NCBI RefSeq assembly: GCF_000378165.1
Contig: NZ_KB899343.1
Coordinates: forward strand, 1 to 64,000
Source of the DNA: Saccharibacter floricola DSM 15669
GTDB taxonomy: Bacteria; Pseudomonadota; Alphaproteobacteria; Acetobacterales; Acetobacteraceae
Direction of reading: 5' to 3'
DNA length: 64,000 nt
The notes under the pieces were generated by a model that saw only the letters and a list, made by a program, of their open reading frames with translations, was not told where the DNA came from and did not search any database. The translations under genes and the position numbers were made by a program. Shown here piece after piece: positions 54,390 to 62,956 of the stretch (the stretch's first letter is position 1; every line of letters starts with the position of its first letter).

Positions 54390-55751
54390 ATGGCTGGTAA
54401 GCGAGTATTTTTTGGTACAGATGGTATTCGCGGTCAGGCTAATACGTCTCCGATGACCGTAGAGGTCGCCCAAAAGCTTGGCCAAGCGGCGGGAATACAA
54501 TTTACAACGCAGTCTAACCATCGCCATACGGTGATTGTCGGTAAAGATACGCGTCTTTCAGGGTATATGATTGAATGCGCCTTGGTGTCGGGTTTCTTAG
54601 CCGCTGGGATGGATGTCATTCTTGTTGGCCCCCTTCCGACGCCAGCCGTCGCTTTTCTGACCCGTTCTTTGCGGGCGGATTTGGGCGTGATGATTTCTGC
54701 ATCCCATAATCCGTTTACGGATAATGGAATTAAGCTTTTTGGCCCTGATGGTTTTAAGCTGTCCGATGCGATGGAAGCGGATATCGAAGGCCTAATGCAG
54801 CAAGATTTGTCGGGGAAATTGGCAACGCCTGAACATATCGGTAAAGCGTCTCGCCTAACGGATGCTGCGGGGCGGTATGTGGAAAATGTGAAATTCTCCT
54901 TCCCGCGTGGGCTGCGTTTAGATGGGCTTAAAATCGTTCTCGATTGTGCGAATGGTTCTGCTTACCGTGTTGCCCCTGCTGCTTTGTGGGAGCTGGGGGC
55001 TGAGGTGATTTCCATCGGCTGCCATCCAGATGGGGTGAATATTAACGATGGCGTTGGCTCTACACATCCACAGCGTATGTGTGCGGCGGTAAAAGAGCAC
55101 GGCGCGCATTGTGGGATCGCTTTAGATGGCGATGCAGACCGTGTTCTTTTTGCCGATGAAGAAGGACATTTGGTGGATGGAGACCAGATTCTTGGTCTTA
55201 TTGCGGCATCATGGCATGAGCAGGGGCGCCTGAGAGGGCAGGAAGTTGTCGCAACGGTTATGTCCAATATGGGGTTAGAAAAATATCTCCAAACGATGGG
55301 ACTGGCGTTGCATCGTACAGCTGTGGGCGACCGTTATGTGGTGGAGCGTATGCGCCAGGTGGAGGCGAATTTAGGCGGCGAGCAATCTGGCCATATGGTA
55401 TTGTCTGATTACGGCACAACAGGCGATGGTTTGCTGGCGGCACTACAAGTTTTAGCGGTTATGGTCGCGAAAGATCAAACTGCCAGCCAAGTTTGCCGGA
55501 TCTTTAAGCCTTATCCTCAGCTTTTGGAAAATGTGCGCTACACGGGTGAAAATCCACTTAGAAGCTCTGAAGTGGCTGAGATTAGCCAATGGGCTGCGTC
55601 TATTTTAGGCGATCAAGGGCGGCTCGTGCTCCGTGCTAGTGGGACTGAGCCGTTGATCCGTATTATGGTCGAAGCTCAGAATGAGGAGACCGTACGGGAA
55701 GTGGTGCAGCAGGTTCGTGAAAAGATTTGCCGTGTGATTTCTGTAGCGTAA
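54390..55751 (+). CDS. glmM: Phosphoglucosamine mutase
   Basis: 453 residues. GlmM converts glucosamine-6-phosphate to glucosamine-1-phosphate for UDP-GlcNAc, peptidoglycan and lipopolysaccharide. The phosphoserine loop is MISASHNPF with Ser105. The metal-binding loop is [10 protein letters not shown], the sugar loop is GGEQSGHM, and the phosphate-binding loop is [12 protein letters not shown]. Length is normal. It follows ftsH as in many alphaproteobacteria. Confidence 0.96.
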   Translation: MAGKRVFFGTDGIRGQANTSPMTVEVAQKLGQAAGIQFTTQSNHRHTVIVGKDTRLSGYMIECALVSGFLAAGMDVILVGPLPTPAVAFLTRSLRADLGVMISASHNPFTDNGIKLFGPDGFKLSDAMEADIEGLMQQDLSGKLATPEHIGKASRLTDAAGRYVENVKFSFPRGLRLDGLKIVLDCANGSAYRVAPAALWELGAEVISIGCHPDGVNINDGVGSTHPQRMCAAVKEHGAHCGIALDGDADRVLFADEEGHLVDGDQILGLIAASWHEQGRLRGQEVVATVMSNMGLEKYLQTMGLALHRTAVGDRYVVERMRQVEANLGGEQSGHMVLSDYGTTGDGLLAALQVLAVMVAKDQTASQVCRIFKPYPQLLENVRYTGENPLRSSEVAEISQWAASILGDQGRLVLRASGTEPLIRIMVEAQNEETVREVVQQVREKICRVISVA

Positions 55752-55758
55752 CTGACGA

Positions 55759-55808
55759 CAGCAACACGTCTCTTATGTGGCTTTATCAACATAAGAGACG
55801 TGTTGCTG
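55759..55808. terminator. 20-bp perfect inverted repeat between convergent glmM and ctrA-like gene
   Basis: The arms 55759-55778 and 55789-55808 are perfectly complementary over 20 bases, with a 10-base loop GGCTTTATCA. It starts eight bases after the glmM stop and ends 14 bases before the regulator's stop codon. No T tract directly follows either way, so it may work as a bidirectional terminator or an mRNA 3'-end stabiliser. Confidence 0.65.
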
Positions 55809-55821
55809 TAAGAGAACGTTT

Positions 55822-56562
55822 TTAGATCGCTTCACGTAAGTTAGACGCCGTATGTGCCGATGATACTGGTGCTGAGGGAGCAGGCTGTTCTGGTTGTTCA
55901 GACAAAATATAGCCACGACCCCATACGGTTGTGATCATATGACCAGCTCCGAAACGTTGGAGCTTTCGTCTTAGCTTACAGATGAAAACATCAATGATTT
56001 TCATTTCAGGCTCATCAATCCCTCCATAAAGATGGTTCAGGAAGGTATCCTTGGTAAGGATAGCACCACGGCGAACGATCAAAAGTTCCATAATGGCGTA
56101 TTCTTTACTGGTTAGATGTAAGAACTGTCCATCAATGCTGATCATTCGACTGCTGAGATCAAGTTCAAGTGGGCCAACTTTGATACGTGGTTCAGCAAAG
56201 CCATGGGCGCGACGCATGAGAGCCTGAACACGAGCAAGAAGCTCATCATTATCGTAAGGCTTAATCACATAATCATCAGCACCTGCAGCAAAGGCCATGA
56301 CTTTAGCTTGAGGCTGCATGAGTGTGGAGATGACCATAATTGGTGTTGTGATTTGCGCGCGTCTTATTTGACGAATAATGTCATGACCTTCCATATCCTC
56401 AAGAGACATTTCAGTAATGAGGAGGTCATAATCATAGTATTTTAGCATGTTGATCGTATCACTTCCTGAAGTCGCATGATCGACTGTATAGGAAGCATTC
56501 CGCAACATTCTAATAAGAGGGGACGAGATAAAAAGGTCACTTTCCGCGATTAAGACACGCAT
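55822..56562 (-). CDS. ctrA: CtrA-like OmpR/PhoB-family response regulator with Glu at the phospho-acceptor site
   Basis: 246 residues from the ATG at 56562, with AGGAG nine bases upstream; 50 more in-frame codons upstream are not convincing. The C-terminal winged helix (about 130-225) is almost identical in pattern to CtrA: LTSKEYAIMELL, FLNHLYGG, DEPEMKIIDVFICKLRRKL and VWGRGY. The receiver keeps Ser79 and Lys101 (IKPY) but has Glu51 (LLITEMSLEDM) where CtrA has Asp51, and Ser8 for one acidic-pocket Asp (IAESD). CtrA is the cell-cycle master regulator of alphaproteobacteria. Whether this is the sole CtrA or a paralogue cannot be seen here. The C-terminus has an extra Pro/Ala/Ser tail. Confidence 0.88.
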   Translation of the reverse strand: MRVLIAESDLFISSPLIRMLRNASYTVDHATSGSDTINMLKYYDYDLLITEMSLEDMEGHDIIRQIRRAQITTPIMVISTLMQPQAKVMAFAAGADDYVIKPYDNDELLARVQALMRRAHGFAEPRIKVGPLELDLSSRMISIDGQFLHLTSKEYAIMELLIVRRGAILTKDTFLNHLYGGIDEPEMKIIDVFICKLRRKLQRFGAGHMITTVWGRGYILSEQPEQPAPSAPVSSAHTASNLREAI

Positions 56563-56924
56563 AGGTTTTAGCTCCTGTGGTGGAAATACAATTAGAAGCA
56601 GTATCAGCAATAAATGCAACCATAGATTGTTTTTTGTGAATTTTACAACCAGACAGTGTGTTAGTACCACGGTCAATCGCGCATATGATGGAACAAAAAA
56701 GTAGGTAAACATTTAGCTGAAATGCTGATTCATTATAAAAACAATAAAGGTAAAAATAACGTATAAGTAAAAATGGGATAACGTTTCTTGTAGGAATTTT
56801 ATTTCAAAATTTATTTTAAATACCATCAAATTTAGTGAAATAAGGCTATTAAAGAACGTTTATAAAAAACCTCGCCCGAATCGAGACGGGCGAGGGAATA
56901 AGGTTATAGGAAAGTTTCTTCACC
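56563..56924. other. AT-rich regulatory gap upstream of the ctrA-like gene
   Basis: 362 bases. It is clearly more AT-rich than its surroundings (especially 56730-56870). It holds two GANTC sites, the target of CcrM methylation, at 56727-56731 and 56878-56882 (the second is in the terminator loop). A GANTC in the promoter is a known feature of Caulobacter ctrA. I see no convincing CtrA box (TTAA-N7-TTAA). Confidence 0.55.
56862..56895 (-). terminator. Intrinsic terminator of the 142-residue gene
   Basis: The 9-bp stem CCTCGCCCG/CGGGCGAGG (56870-56878 with 56887-56895) is followed on the minus strand by TTTTTTATAAA. It insulates the ctrA-like gene from upstream transcription. Confidence 0.9.
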
Positions 56925-57353
56925 CTATGGCGAAGAAGGGCGTATAATGTCCGAAATTTGATCGGGTGTCCCGATGAGTGCACACGCAACGTGGTGAGAT
57001 GTGTCCTTTACAAAAACGAGGCGTGTTTGCGGGCTACTTGGGAAGAGATCCGTTTCAAGACTATAGAGAGAGGGTGGAGGGCTCTGTTCATGCTCTTGTG
57101 CAGCTTTCGCTGCTTGGGTCATGAGGAGCCCAATACTTTTCTCAAGAGCTGTGAGAACGCGTGTAGCGGTGTCAGCAACCGTTTCTTGTTCTTGAGCGTG
57201 ATGACTAATCAGCTCATTCCATCCTGAGCGTGTAATGAAAGCGGGAATGCCATCTTCTGGTGTTTCGCGCTCTGCTCTCACAATGGACCCAGATTGAGCC
57301 AATGTGAGGATGTTAAGTTCCGGTAGCTGAGCTGGATCAAGCGAAATAGGCAT
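56925..57353 (-). CDS. Hypothetical protein downstream of the M29 aminopeptidase
   Basis: 142 residues from the ATG at 57353, six bases after the aminopeptidase stop; an overlapping GTG at 57374 is possible. It has no signal peptide or membrane helix. The middle (about 55-85) is a likely helix (ETVADTATRVLTALEKSIGLLMTQAAKAAQE in outline), and the C-terminal part reads like an alpha/beta fold (TRLVFVKDTSHHVACALIG). I recognise no family. Tight spacing means it is translated with the peptidase. A terminator follows. Confidence 0.65.
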   Translation of the reverse strand: MPISLDPAQLPELNILTLAQSGSIVRAERETPEDGIPAFITRSGWNELISHHAQEQETVADTATRVLTALEKSIGLLMTQAAKAAQEHEQSPPPSLYSLETDLFPSSPQTRLVFVKDTSHHVACALIGTPDQISDIIRPSSP

Positions 57354-57358
57354 AAATA

Positions 57359-58603
57359 TTAGTCCAGCACCCACTCACCCTGGCGGAGAACAGGCGTGCG
57401 CTCTCCGTTTTTGATGCCATCAACATCAATTTTGTCAGAACCAATCATCCAATCAATATGGATAATGGAATGGTTGGCACCACGAGCAATCAGCTCTTCT
57501 TCACTCAAGCCTTCGGGATCGGTCATGCATTTTGTGTAGGCTTGACCCAAAGCGATATGGCAGGATGCGTTCTCATCAAAAAGCGTGTTGCGATACAGGA
57601 TACCGCTTTGTGAAATAGGGGATGAGTGCGGCACAAGAGCGACTTCGCCAATGCTTCGGGCCCCGTGGTCGCTTTCAAGAATACGGTTGAGGACGTCCTC
57701 GCCTTGGTCAGCATGAGCGTCAACAATACGGCCATTTTCAAAACGAACCGTGATTCCATCAATGAGAGAGCCTTGATGGAACAAAGGCTTAGTAGAGGAA
57801 ACAGTGCCGTTGATATGAGAGCAATGTGGCGTCGTGAAGACTTCTTCCGTTGGAATGTTGGGGTTACAGACTACGCCATTGCCAGCCTTTTCGGCCCCAC
57901 CAGCCCAGAGATGGCCATCAGCAAGACCGATATCAATATCAGTGCCAGGGCCTTTAAAGTGGAGCGAATCGAAACGTAGCTTATTGAGTAGAGTGGAGCG
58001 GTTATGGAGGACACGGTTATGGTCTGCCCATGCCTGAACGGGGTTTTCTGTATCGGCGCGAGACGCACTAAAGATACCCTTCCACAGAGCGTCCATAGCC
58101 TCTTTCTCTGGCATATCCGGAAAGATTTGCTGGGCCCAAGCCGGCGTTGCGCAGGCGATGATGTTCCAGTTGGTTGCAAACTGGGTGATAATCTCCATCG
58201 CGGGGCGGTTTGCGCGTGAAGCGGCCCGGCTGACGCGTGAGACATGGTCGGGATTTTGGCCTTTGAGCAGGGTTGGATTGCCACCAGTAATGGCCATGCG
58301 TGCGGCCCCTTCACGGAAGGCTTTGGCAATACCGTCAGCCATCCAAGTTGCGGCCGTATCGAAGCTCTCTTCAGGCGCATGAGCAAAGCGAGCGAGGAGG
58401 GCTTCATCATCATTGTAGAAAGTTGTGACCAAGGAAGCCCCAGCCTTATAGGCATGGGTGGTGATGCGACGCACGAGCGGTACGGCATCAAGCGGTGCAG
58501 TGATGATGAGCTGTTGCCCTTTTTGGAGGTTTAGTCCAACGCGGACGGACGTTTCAGCAAGACGATCAAGGAGTTGATCGTGTGAAAGAGAGGAATGAGA
58601 CAT
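57359..58603 (-). CDS. M29-family metallo-aminopeptidase (AmpS/PepS-type)
   Basis: 414 residues, the usual M29 length. A two-metal cytoplasmic aminopeptidase. Metal and catalytic residues fit the family: Glu in NIPTEEVFTTPH, Glu and His in IGEVALVPHSSPIS, the YRNTLFDENASCHIALGQAY stretch, and His/Asp in NHSIIHIDWMIGS. The N-terminal domain is the typical alpha/beta cap. It is upstream of an unknown short gene in the same unit. Confidence 0.93.
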   Translation of the reverse strand: MSHSSLSHDQLLDRLAETSVRVGLNLQKGQQLIITAPLDAVPLVRRITTHAYKAGASLVTTFYNDDEALLARFAHAPEESFDTAATWMADGIAKAFREGAARMAITGGNPTLLKGQNPDHVSRVSRAASRANRPAMEIITQFATNWNIIACATPAWAQQIFPDMPEKEAMDALWKGIFSASRADTENPVQAWADHNRVLHNRSTLLNKLRFDSLHFKGPGTDIDIGLADGHLWAGGAEKAGNGVVCNPNIPTEEVFTTPHCSHINGTVSSTKPLFHQGSLIDGITVRFENGRIVDAHADQGEDVLNRILESDHGARSIGEVALVPHSSPISQSGILYRNTLFDENASCHIALGQAYTKCMTDPEGLSEEELIARGANHSIIHIDWMIGSDKIDVDGIKNGERTPVLRQGEWVLD

Positions 58604-58699
58604 AGCCGTTGCACCCTGATGTTAGGAGACAAGAAATTAAGGCTATCGTGACGGCTGAACGCCAGAAGTGCAACGGGTCTAATGATGAGAAAAGTGAGC

Positions 58700-58948
58700 T
58701 TAATCGGCGTGCAAGACGTAGGAGCGGTGTGGACGTTCTTGCGGTGCGGAAGGAGACGTTGGTTTTTGCCGCAAATCTGAGCGTAATTCACGAATGCGGC
58801 GCTCGATGCTTGCGCGTAAAGCCGGCGTTGTCTGCGGGCGTAACCGTAAGGCCGTATTGCAGAGCTCGTTAAGCTGGCGGCGCTTTTCATTGTTGTTACG
58901 CCGAATAGGGCGATGTTCGGCAAGTGTGCGATGAGCGGGACGCATCAT
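58700..58948 (-). CDS. Small basic protein of unknown function
   Basis: 82 residues from the ATG at 58948 with CAGGAGGG six bases upstream. It is Arg-rich (HRTLAEHRPIRRNNNEKRRQ; ASIERRIRELRSDLRQK), with two probable amphipathic helices, no membrane segment and no Cys pair. It may bind nucleic acid, but I recognise no family. The Shine-Dalgarno sequence is inside the long hairpin 58955-59006, so translation may be controlled. An overlapping plus-strand frame (58609-58872) is less convincing because it has no ribosome binding site. Confidence 0.5.
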   Translation of the reverse strand: MMRPAHRTLAEHRPIRRNNNEKRRQLNELCNTALRLRPQTTPALRASIERRIRELRSDLRQKPTSPSAPQERPHRSYVLHAD

Positions 58949-58954
58949 GAAACC

Positions 58955-59006
58955 CTCCTGCTGGTTGTGAAGGTCTACAGCTGTAGAACCTCCAACAACC
59001 ATGCAG
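58955..59006 (-). promoter_or_regulatory. Long leader hairpin that pairs the Shine-Dalgarno of the small basic ORF
   Basis: On the minus strand CCTCCTGC pairs with GCAGGAGG, GGTTGT with ACAACC, AGG with CCT, and TCTAC with GTAGA around an AGCT loop, about 22 pairs with small bulges. The 3' arm of the outer stem contains the AGGAGG used by the 82-residue ORF. It directly follows hisC and has no T tract, so it is not a simple terminator. Confidence 0.6.
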
Positions 59007-59026
59007 GAGGAAAGCTTACGAGGCCG

Positions 59027-60100
59027 TTAACGGCGTGTATTTTTCTCTATAAGATCAAGGGCTTCTAGAAGGCGTTTGCTATCGTGGTCTGTGCCAATCG
59101 TAATACGTAGCCAGTCCTTAATGCGTGGTGAAGAGCCTTGATAGCGCACAATGATCGCCTGATCTCGCAATGCTTGGGCCAGCTTGCCGGCATCATGCTG
59201 TGGATGATGCGCCAAAATAAAATTCGCATAAGAAGGGAGAACGGTGAGCCCACGTTGGCGCAAATCAGCGATCAAGGCATCACGGGTTTTGATGATTTTC
59301 CGTGTCGTGTCTTCAAGCCATGCTGTATCGCGGATGGAGGCTTCAGCACCAGCTTGGGCTGGGCGGGAGAGCGGGTAGGAGTTAAAGCTATCTTTGACGC
59401 GGGTGAGCCCATCAATGAGTTCTTCAGAACCGATAGCATACCCTACGCGAAGCCCAGCGAGGCCAGATGATTTTGAGAAAGTGCGTACAATAAGTAGGTT
59501 ATCGTAACGCTTGATGAGAGGGATGGCACTTTGACCGCCAAACTCGACATAGGCCTCATCAACGACGACGGTTCGGTCTGGGTGGCGTTTAACGAGAGCT
59601 TCAATGTCTTCAACAGGAAGAAGCATTCCCGTATTGGCGTTCGGGTTAGCGAGAATGATACCGCCGCATGGCCCGGTATAGTCTTCTTGATGAATGGAGA
59701 AGTCTTCTCGCAAGGGGATCATCCGATACGGCAGATCGAACATCTGACAGTAAATAGGATAGAAGCCATAGGTGACATCGCTGAAGAGAACGGGTTCATC
59801 AGGATGGAACAGAGCACGGAAGACATGAGCAAGCACTTCATCGGAGCCATTGCCGGGGAAGATATTCTCAACGCCAACGTCATAGCACTCAGCAATCGCT
59901 TGGCGGAGCCCTTGTGAGGTTGGGTCGGGATACAGACGAAGCGTGTCTGAAGCCGCGTCTTTAATAGCCTCAATCGCCTTTGGGCTAGGGCCATAAGGAG
60001 ATTCGTTCGTGTTGAGCTTTGTTAAATTGGTGAGTTTAGGCTGCTCACCTGGCGTGTAAGGCTGAAGTGCGCGAACGCTCGGGTTCCACAAACGGCTCAT
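59027..60100 (-). CDS. hisC: Histidinol-phosphate aminotransferase
   Basis: 357 residues, a class I/II PLP aminotransferase. It forms histidinol phosphate from imidazole-acetol phosphate and glutamate. Visible: LNTNESPYGPSP, LRLYPDPTSQGLRQAIA, ANPNANTG, VVDEAYVEF, and PLP lysine K210 in RTFSKSSGLAGLRVGYAIG. Aromatic aminotransferase activity is an alternative in this family. No other his genes are adjacent. Its start overlaps the stop of the ankyrin gene (ATGA). Confidence 0.92.
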   Translation of the reverse strand: MSRLWNPSVRALQPYTPGEQPKLTNLTKLNTNESPYGPSPKAIEAIKDAASDTLRLYPDPTSQGLRQAIAECYDVGVENIFPGNGSDEVLAHVFRALFHPDEPVLFSDVTYGFYPIYCQMFDLPYRMIPLREDFSIHQEDYTGPCGGIILANPNANTGMLLPVEDIEALVKRHPDRTVVVDEAYVEFGGQSAIPLIKRYDNLLIVRTFSKSSGLAGLRVGYAIGSEELIDGLTRVKDSFNSYPLSRPAQAGAEASIRDTAWLEDTTRKIIKTRDALIADLRQRGLTVLPSYANFILAHHPQHDAGKLAQALRDQAIIVRYQGSSPRIKDWLRITIGTDHDSKRLLEALDLIEKNTRR

Positions 60101-60600
60101 GACGGAGTGCTTTCATCGAAGAGGGTAAGGCCTTGATGGGTGGCCATTTCGCGGGCGGACATGCCTTCTGCGTCGCGGAGTTCAGGGTTTGCACCATGGC
60201 GTAGGAGAAGGCGGGCCATATTCTCGCGCCCGAACATAACAGCGAACATTAAAGGCGTGCGCCCTGCATGGTTGGGCTTATCAACCACCGCACCTTTGTC
60301 GATCAACAATGTGGCGATGTCTTCAAACCCCTTAAAGGCCACGCCAGAGAGGGCGGTGGCTCCTTTTTCGTCGATCTCATTAGGGTCTGCCCCATGTTCG
60401 AGAAGGAGACGAGCCGCTTCAATCTGCTCATTGTAAGTGGCAACGATCAGTGGAGTATAACCCCGGCTGTCCGTGCAGTTTATTGGCATGCCAGCGTCCA
60501 AAAACTGCTTCAATAAGGAGCACTCGCCCGAGCGAGCAGCGTCAATGAACAGAGCGGTGATCTGTTCTGGTGTGAAATGCATAGCGTCGGCTTGCGTCAT
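60097..60600 (-). CDS. Ankyrin repeat protein
   Basis: 167 residues. Four to five ankyrin repeats are visible: RGYTPLIVATYNEQIEAARLLLEHGADPN in outline, then KGATALSGVAFKGFEDIATLLIDKGAVVD and AGRTPLMFAVMFGRENMARLLLRHGANPE in outline, each with the TPLxxA and LLL..GA hallmarks. There is no signal peptide. Such small ankyrin proteins are common in acetic acid bacteria and bind partner proteins; the target is unknown. It overlaps hisC by ATGA, so the two are made together. Confidence 0.9.
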   Translation of the reverse strand: MTQADAMHFTPEQITALFIDAARSGECSLLKQFLDAGMPINCTDSRGYTPLIVATYNEQIEAARLLLEHGADPNEIDEKGATALSGVAFKGFEDIATLLIDKGAVVDKPNHAGRTPLMFAVMFGRENMARLLLRHGANPELRDAEGMSAREMATHQGLTLFDESTPS

Positions 60601-60859
60601 GATTGATGCTCATCCGTGTAAATGGCCGGTAATAATCGTCAGGCTAGCCTGTTGCGCGTGGGAGGGAAAGACGAGGGCTGTGCTTTCTGAGACAGGGAAA
60701 AACGATCATCATGTCGAAAATGCACAGTTTCTTTACAGAAGGCATTGCGTCAGACGAAGGATCGCGCCACTTGTGGGGGCGTCATTCCCAGAAGATGGAG
60801 AGGTTAGGGGTGATCTCTTCAGCCTTCGGGAGATTCTGAGCATAAAGGACTGTAAAAAA

Positions 60860-62932
60860 GTGACCAGTACGCTGTCAAAACTCTGTATTGACACCATTCG
60901 CACCTTGTCGATGGATGGTGTTGAGCGCGCAAAATCCGGGCATCCAGGAACCGCTATGGCTCTCGCACCGGCAATGTACGCTTTTTGGCAGTATGATATG
61001 CTCTATTATCCGGCAAACCCCCTCTGGCCGGCACGCGATCGATTCGTACTATCAGGCGGCCATGCGGCTATTTTGCTGTATTCTGTTCTGCATCTCGCTG
61101 ATGTTCATGATGTTGAAGACGGGAAAGTGGTTGATCGTCCTGCTTTAACGCTAGAGGATTTACGCTCTTTCCGGCGCTTAGATTCGCGCACGCCCGGGCA
61201 TCCTGAATATGGGCTTACCGCTGGGGTGGAGGTTACGACCGGCCCGTTGGGTCAAGGCTGTGCGAATACAATCGGTATGGCCATGGCACAGCGCTGGCTG
61301 TCAGCCACGTATAACCGTCCGGGATTTTCCTTGTTCGATTATCATATCACCGCCTTCTGTGGGGATGGTGACTTGATGGAAGGTGTGACGGGTGAGGCCG
61401 CGGCCATGGCGGGGCATTTGCAGCTCGGTAATGTCACATGGGTGTATGATTCCAACCGTATTTCCATCGAAGGGGGGACAGACCTCGCTCATACGGAAGA
61501 TGTCGGTAAGCGTTTTGAAGCGTATGGCTGGCAGGTTCTTTATGTCGCTGATGGCAATGACGTGGGGGCCATCATGCAGGCCCTTAAAGAAGGGAAAGAG
61601 GATAAAGAGCGGCCAACACTGATCATTCTCACAACAGTGATTGGCTACGGCGCTCCTAATAAAGCTGGCAAGGCCTCAGCCCATGGAGAGCCTCTGGGGG
61701 AAAATGAAATTATCGGTGCGAAAGCGGCCTATGGCTGGCCAGAAGATGCGCCTAATTTTATGATCCCGGATGGTGTGAAAGAGCATTTTGCTGAAGAATC
61801 TGGCGCGCGAGGAAAACAGGCTTATGCAAAATGGCAAGAGCTCTTTGCTCGCTATCATGAGGAATACCCTCAAGAGGCTAAGGAGCTCGATACGCTTTTT
61901 GCTCATGAGTTACCGCAGGGTTGGGATAAAGACATTCCGATCTATCCTGCCGATGATAAAGGAATGGCCTCACGTCAAAGCTCGGGTGAGGTTCTCAATG
62001 CAGTGGCGAAGAATATCCCGTGGATGATTGGCGGGGCGGCGGATTTATCCCCTTCGACACGGACAACGATCAAAGGATCAGGGGCTTTTCAAGCACCGGG
62101 CATACGAGGTGTGATGGGGTCTTACAAAGGCCGCAATATCCATTTTGGTGTGCGTGAGCATGCGATGGGTGCTGTCTGTAATGGTATGGCTCTGACAGGA
62201 TTGCGTGTCTTTGGTGCCGGCTTCTTGATCTTTTCTGATTATATGAAGGCTCCTATTCGTCTTGCCGCGCTGATGCATCTTCCTGTGGTGTATGTGTTTA
62301 CCCATGACTCCATTGGTGTGGGAGAGGATGGGCCTACCCATCAGCCGATCGAACAATTTGCACAGTTGCGAGCAACGCCGGGCTTGACGCTTTTACGTCC
62401 ATCCGATGCGAATGAAGTTGCTGAAAGCTGGCGTGTGGCGATGAATGTCTCACGTCGTGGCCCGGTTGCGTTAGCATTGAGTCGCCAAAACCTACCGACG
62501 ATTGATCGGACGCATTATGCACCTGCTGCTGGCGTCGCACGGGGTGCGTACGTGCTGGCAAGCTGTGAGGGAACGCCAGAAATCATTTTGATCGCTTCGG
62601 GTTCTGAGGTTTCTTTAGCGGTTAAGGCGTATGAGCGTTTGACGGACGAAGGTGTGAAAGCGCGCGTCGTTTCAATGCCGAGTATGGATTTGTTTGAAGA
62701 GCAGGATAAAGCGTATCGTGATACGGTGCTTCCTCCTTCAGTAGCGAACCGCGTTGGCATTGAGATGGCGTCTGGCTTCGGTTGGGATCGCTATCTTGGC
62801 CTCAAGGGTGCCATGATTTCGTTGAATGGTTTTGGTGCATCCGGAGCGGCCGGTGCCTTGATGGAGCGTTTTGGCTTTACCGAAAATGCTGTGTATCAAG
62901 TGGCACAGGAACAGCTGAAAGATCAGCATTAA
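60860..62932 (+). CDS. tkt: Transketolase
   Basis: 690 residues from a GTG at 60860, with AAAGGA ten bases upstream. The open frame extends to 60473 but those codons lie over the ankyrin gene and promoter. It moves two-carbon units between sugar phosphates in the pentose-phosphate pathway using thiamine diphosphate. The diphosphate/metal motif is CGDGDLMEGVTGEAA...NVTWVYDSNRISIEG, the central domain has FGVREHAMGAVCNGMAL and the C-terminal domain has GSEVSLAVKAYE. It is 24 bases before the transaldolase gene, so both pentose-phosphate enzymes are likely co-transcribed. Confidence 0.96.
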   Translation: MTSTLSKLCIDTIRTLSMDGVERAKSGHPGTAMALAPAMYAFWQYDMLYYPANPLWPARDRFVLSGGHAAILLYSVLHLADVHDVEDGKVVDRPALTLEDLRSFRRLDSRTPGHPEYGLTAGVEVTTGPLGQGCANTIGMAMAQRWLSATYNRPGFSLFDYHITAFCGDGDLMEGVTGEAAAMAGHLQLGNVTWVYDSNRISIEGGTDLAHTEDVGKRFEAYGWQVLYVADGNDVGAIMQALKEGKEDKERPTLIILTTVIGYGAPNKAGKASAHGEPLGENEIIGAKAAYGWPEDAPNFMIPDGVKEHFAEESGARGKQAYAKWQELFARYHEEYPQEAKELDTLFAHELPQGWDKDIPIYPADDKGMASRQSSGEVLNAVAKNIPWMIGGAADLSPSTRTTIKGSGAFQAPGIRGVMGSYKGRNIHFGVREHAMGAVCNGMALTGLRVFGAGFLIFSDYMKAPIRLAALMHLPVVYVFTHDSIGVGEDGPTHQPIEQFAQLRATPGLTLLRPSDANEVAESWRVAMNVSRRGPVALALSRQNLPTIDRTHYAPAAGVARGAYVLASCEGTPEIILIASGSEVSLAVKAYERLTDEGVKARVVSMPSMDLFEEQDKAYRDTVLPPSVANRVGIEMASGFGWDRYLGLKGAMISLNGFGASGAAGALMERFGFTENAVYQVAQEQLKDQH

Positions 62933-62956
62933 AGGGTAAAAACGGGGAGAGAAAAC

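Noticed and set aside
56563-56712. 50-residue N-terminal extension of the ctrA-like regulator with a membrane-like stretch
   Set aside because: The hydrophobic run is a translation of AT-rich promoter DNA; the ATG at 56562 has AGGAG and matches the CtrA N-terminus.
58609-58872. Plus-strand frame of 87 codons opposite the small basic ORF
   Set aside because: There is no ribosome binding site; the minus-strand frame has a strong AGGAGG and fits the direction of hisC.
60473-60859. Longer N-terminus for transketolase
   Set aside because: The extra 129 codons lie over the antisense ankyrin gene and the promoter; the GTG at 60860 gives the standard family start.
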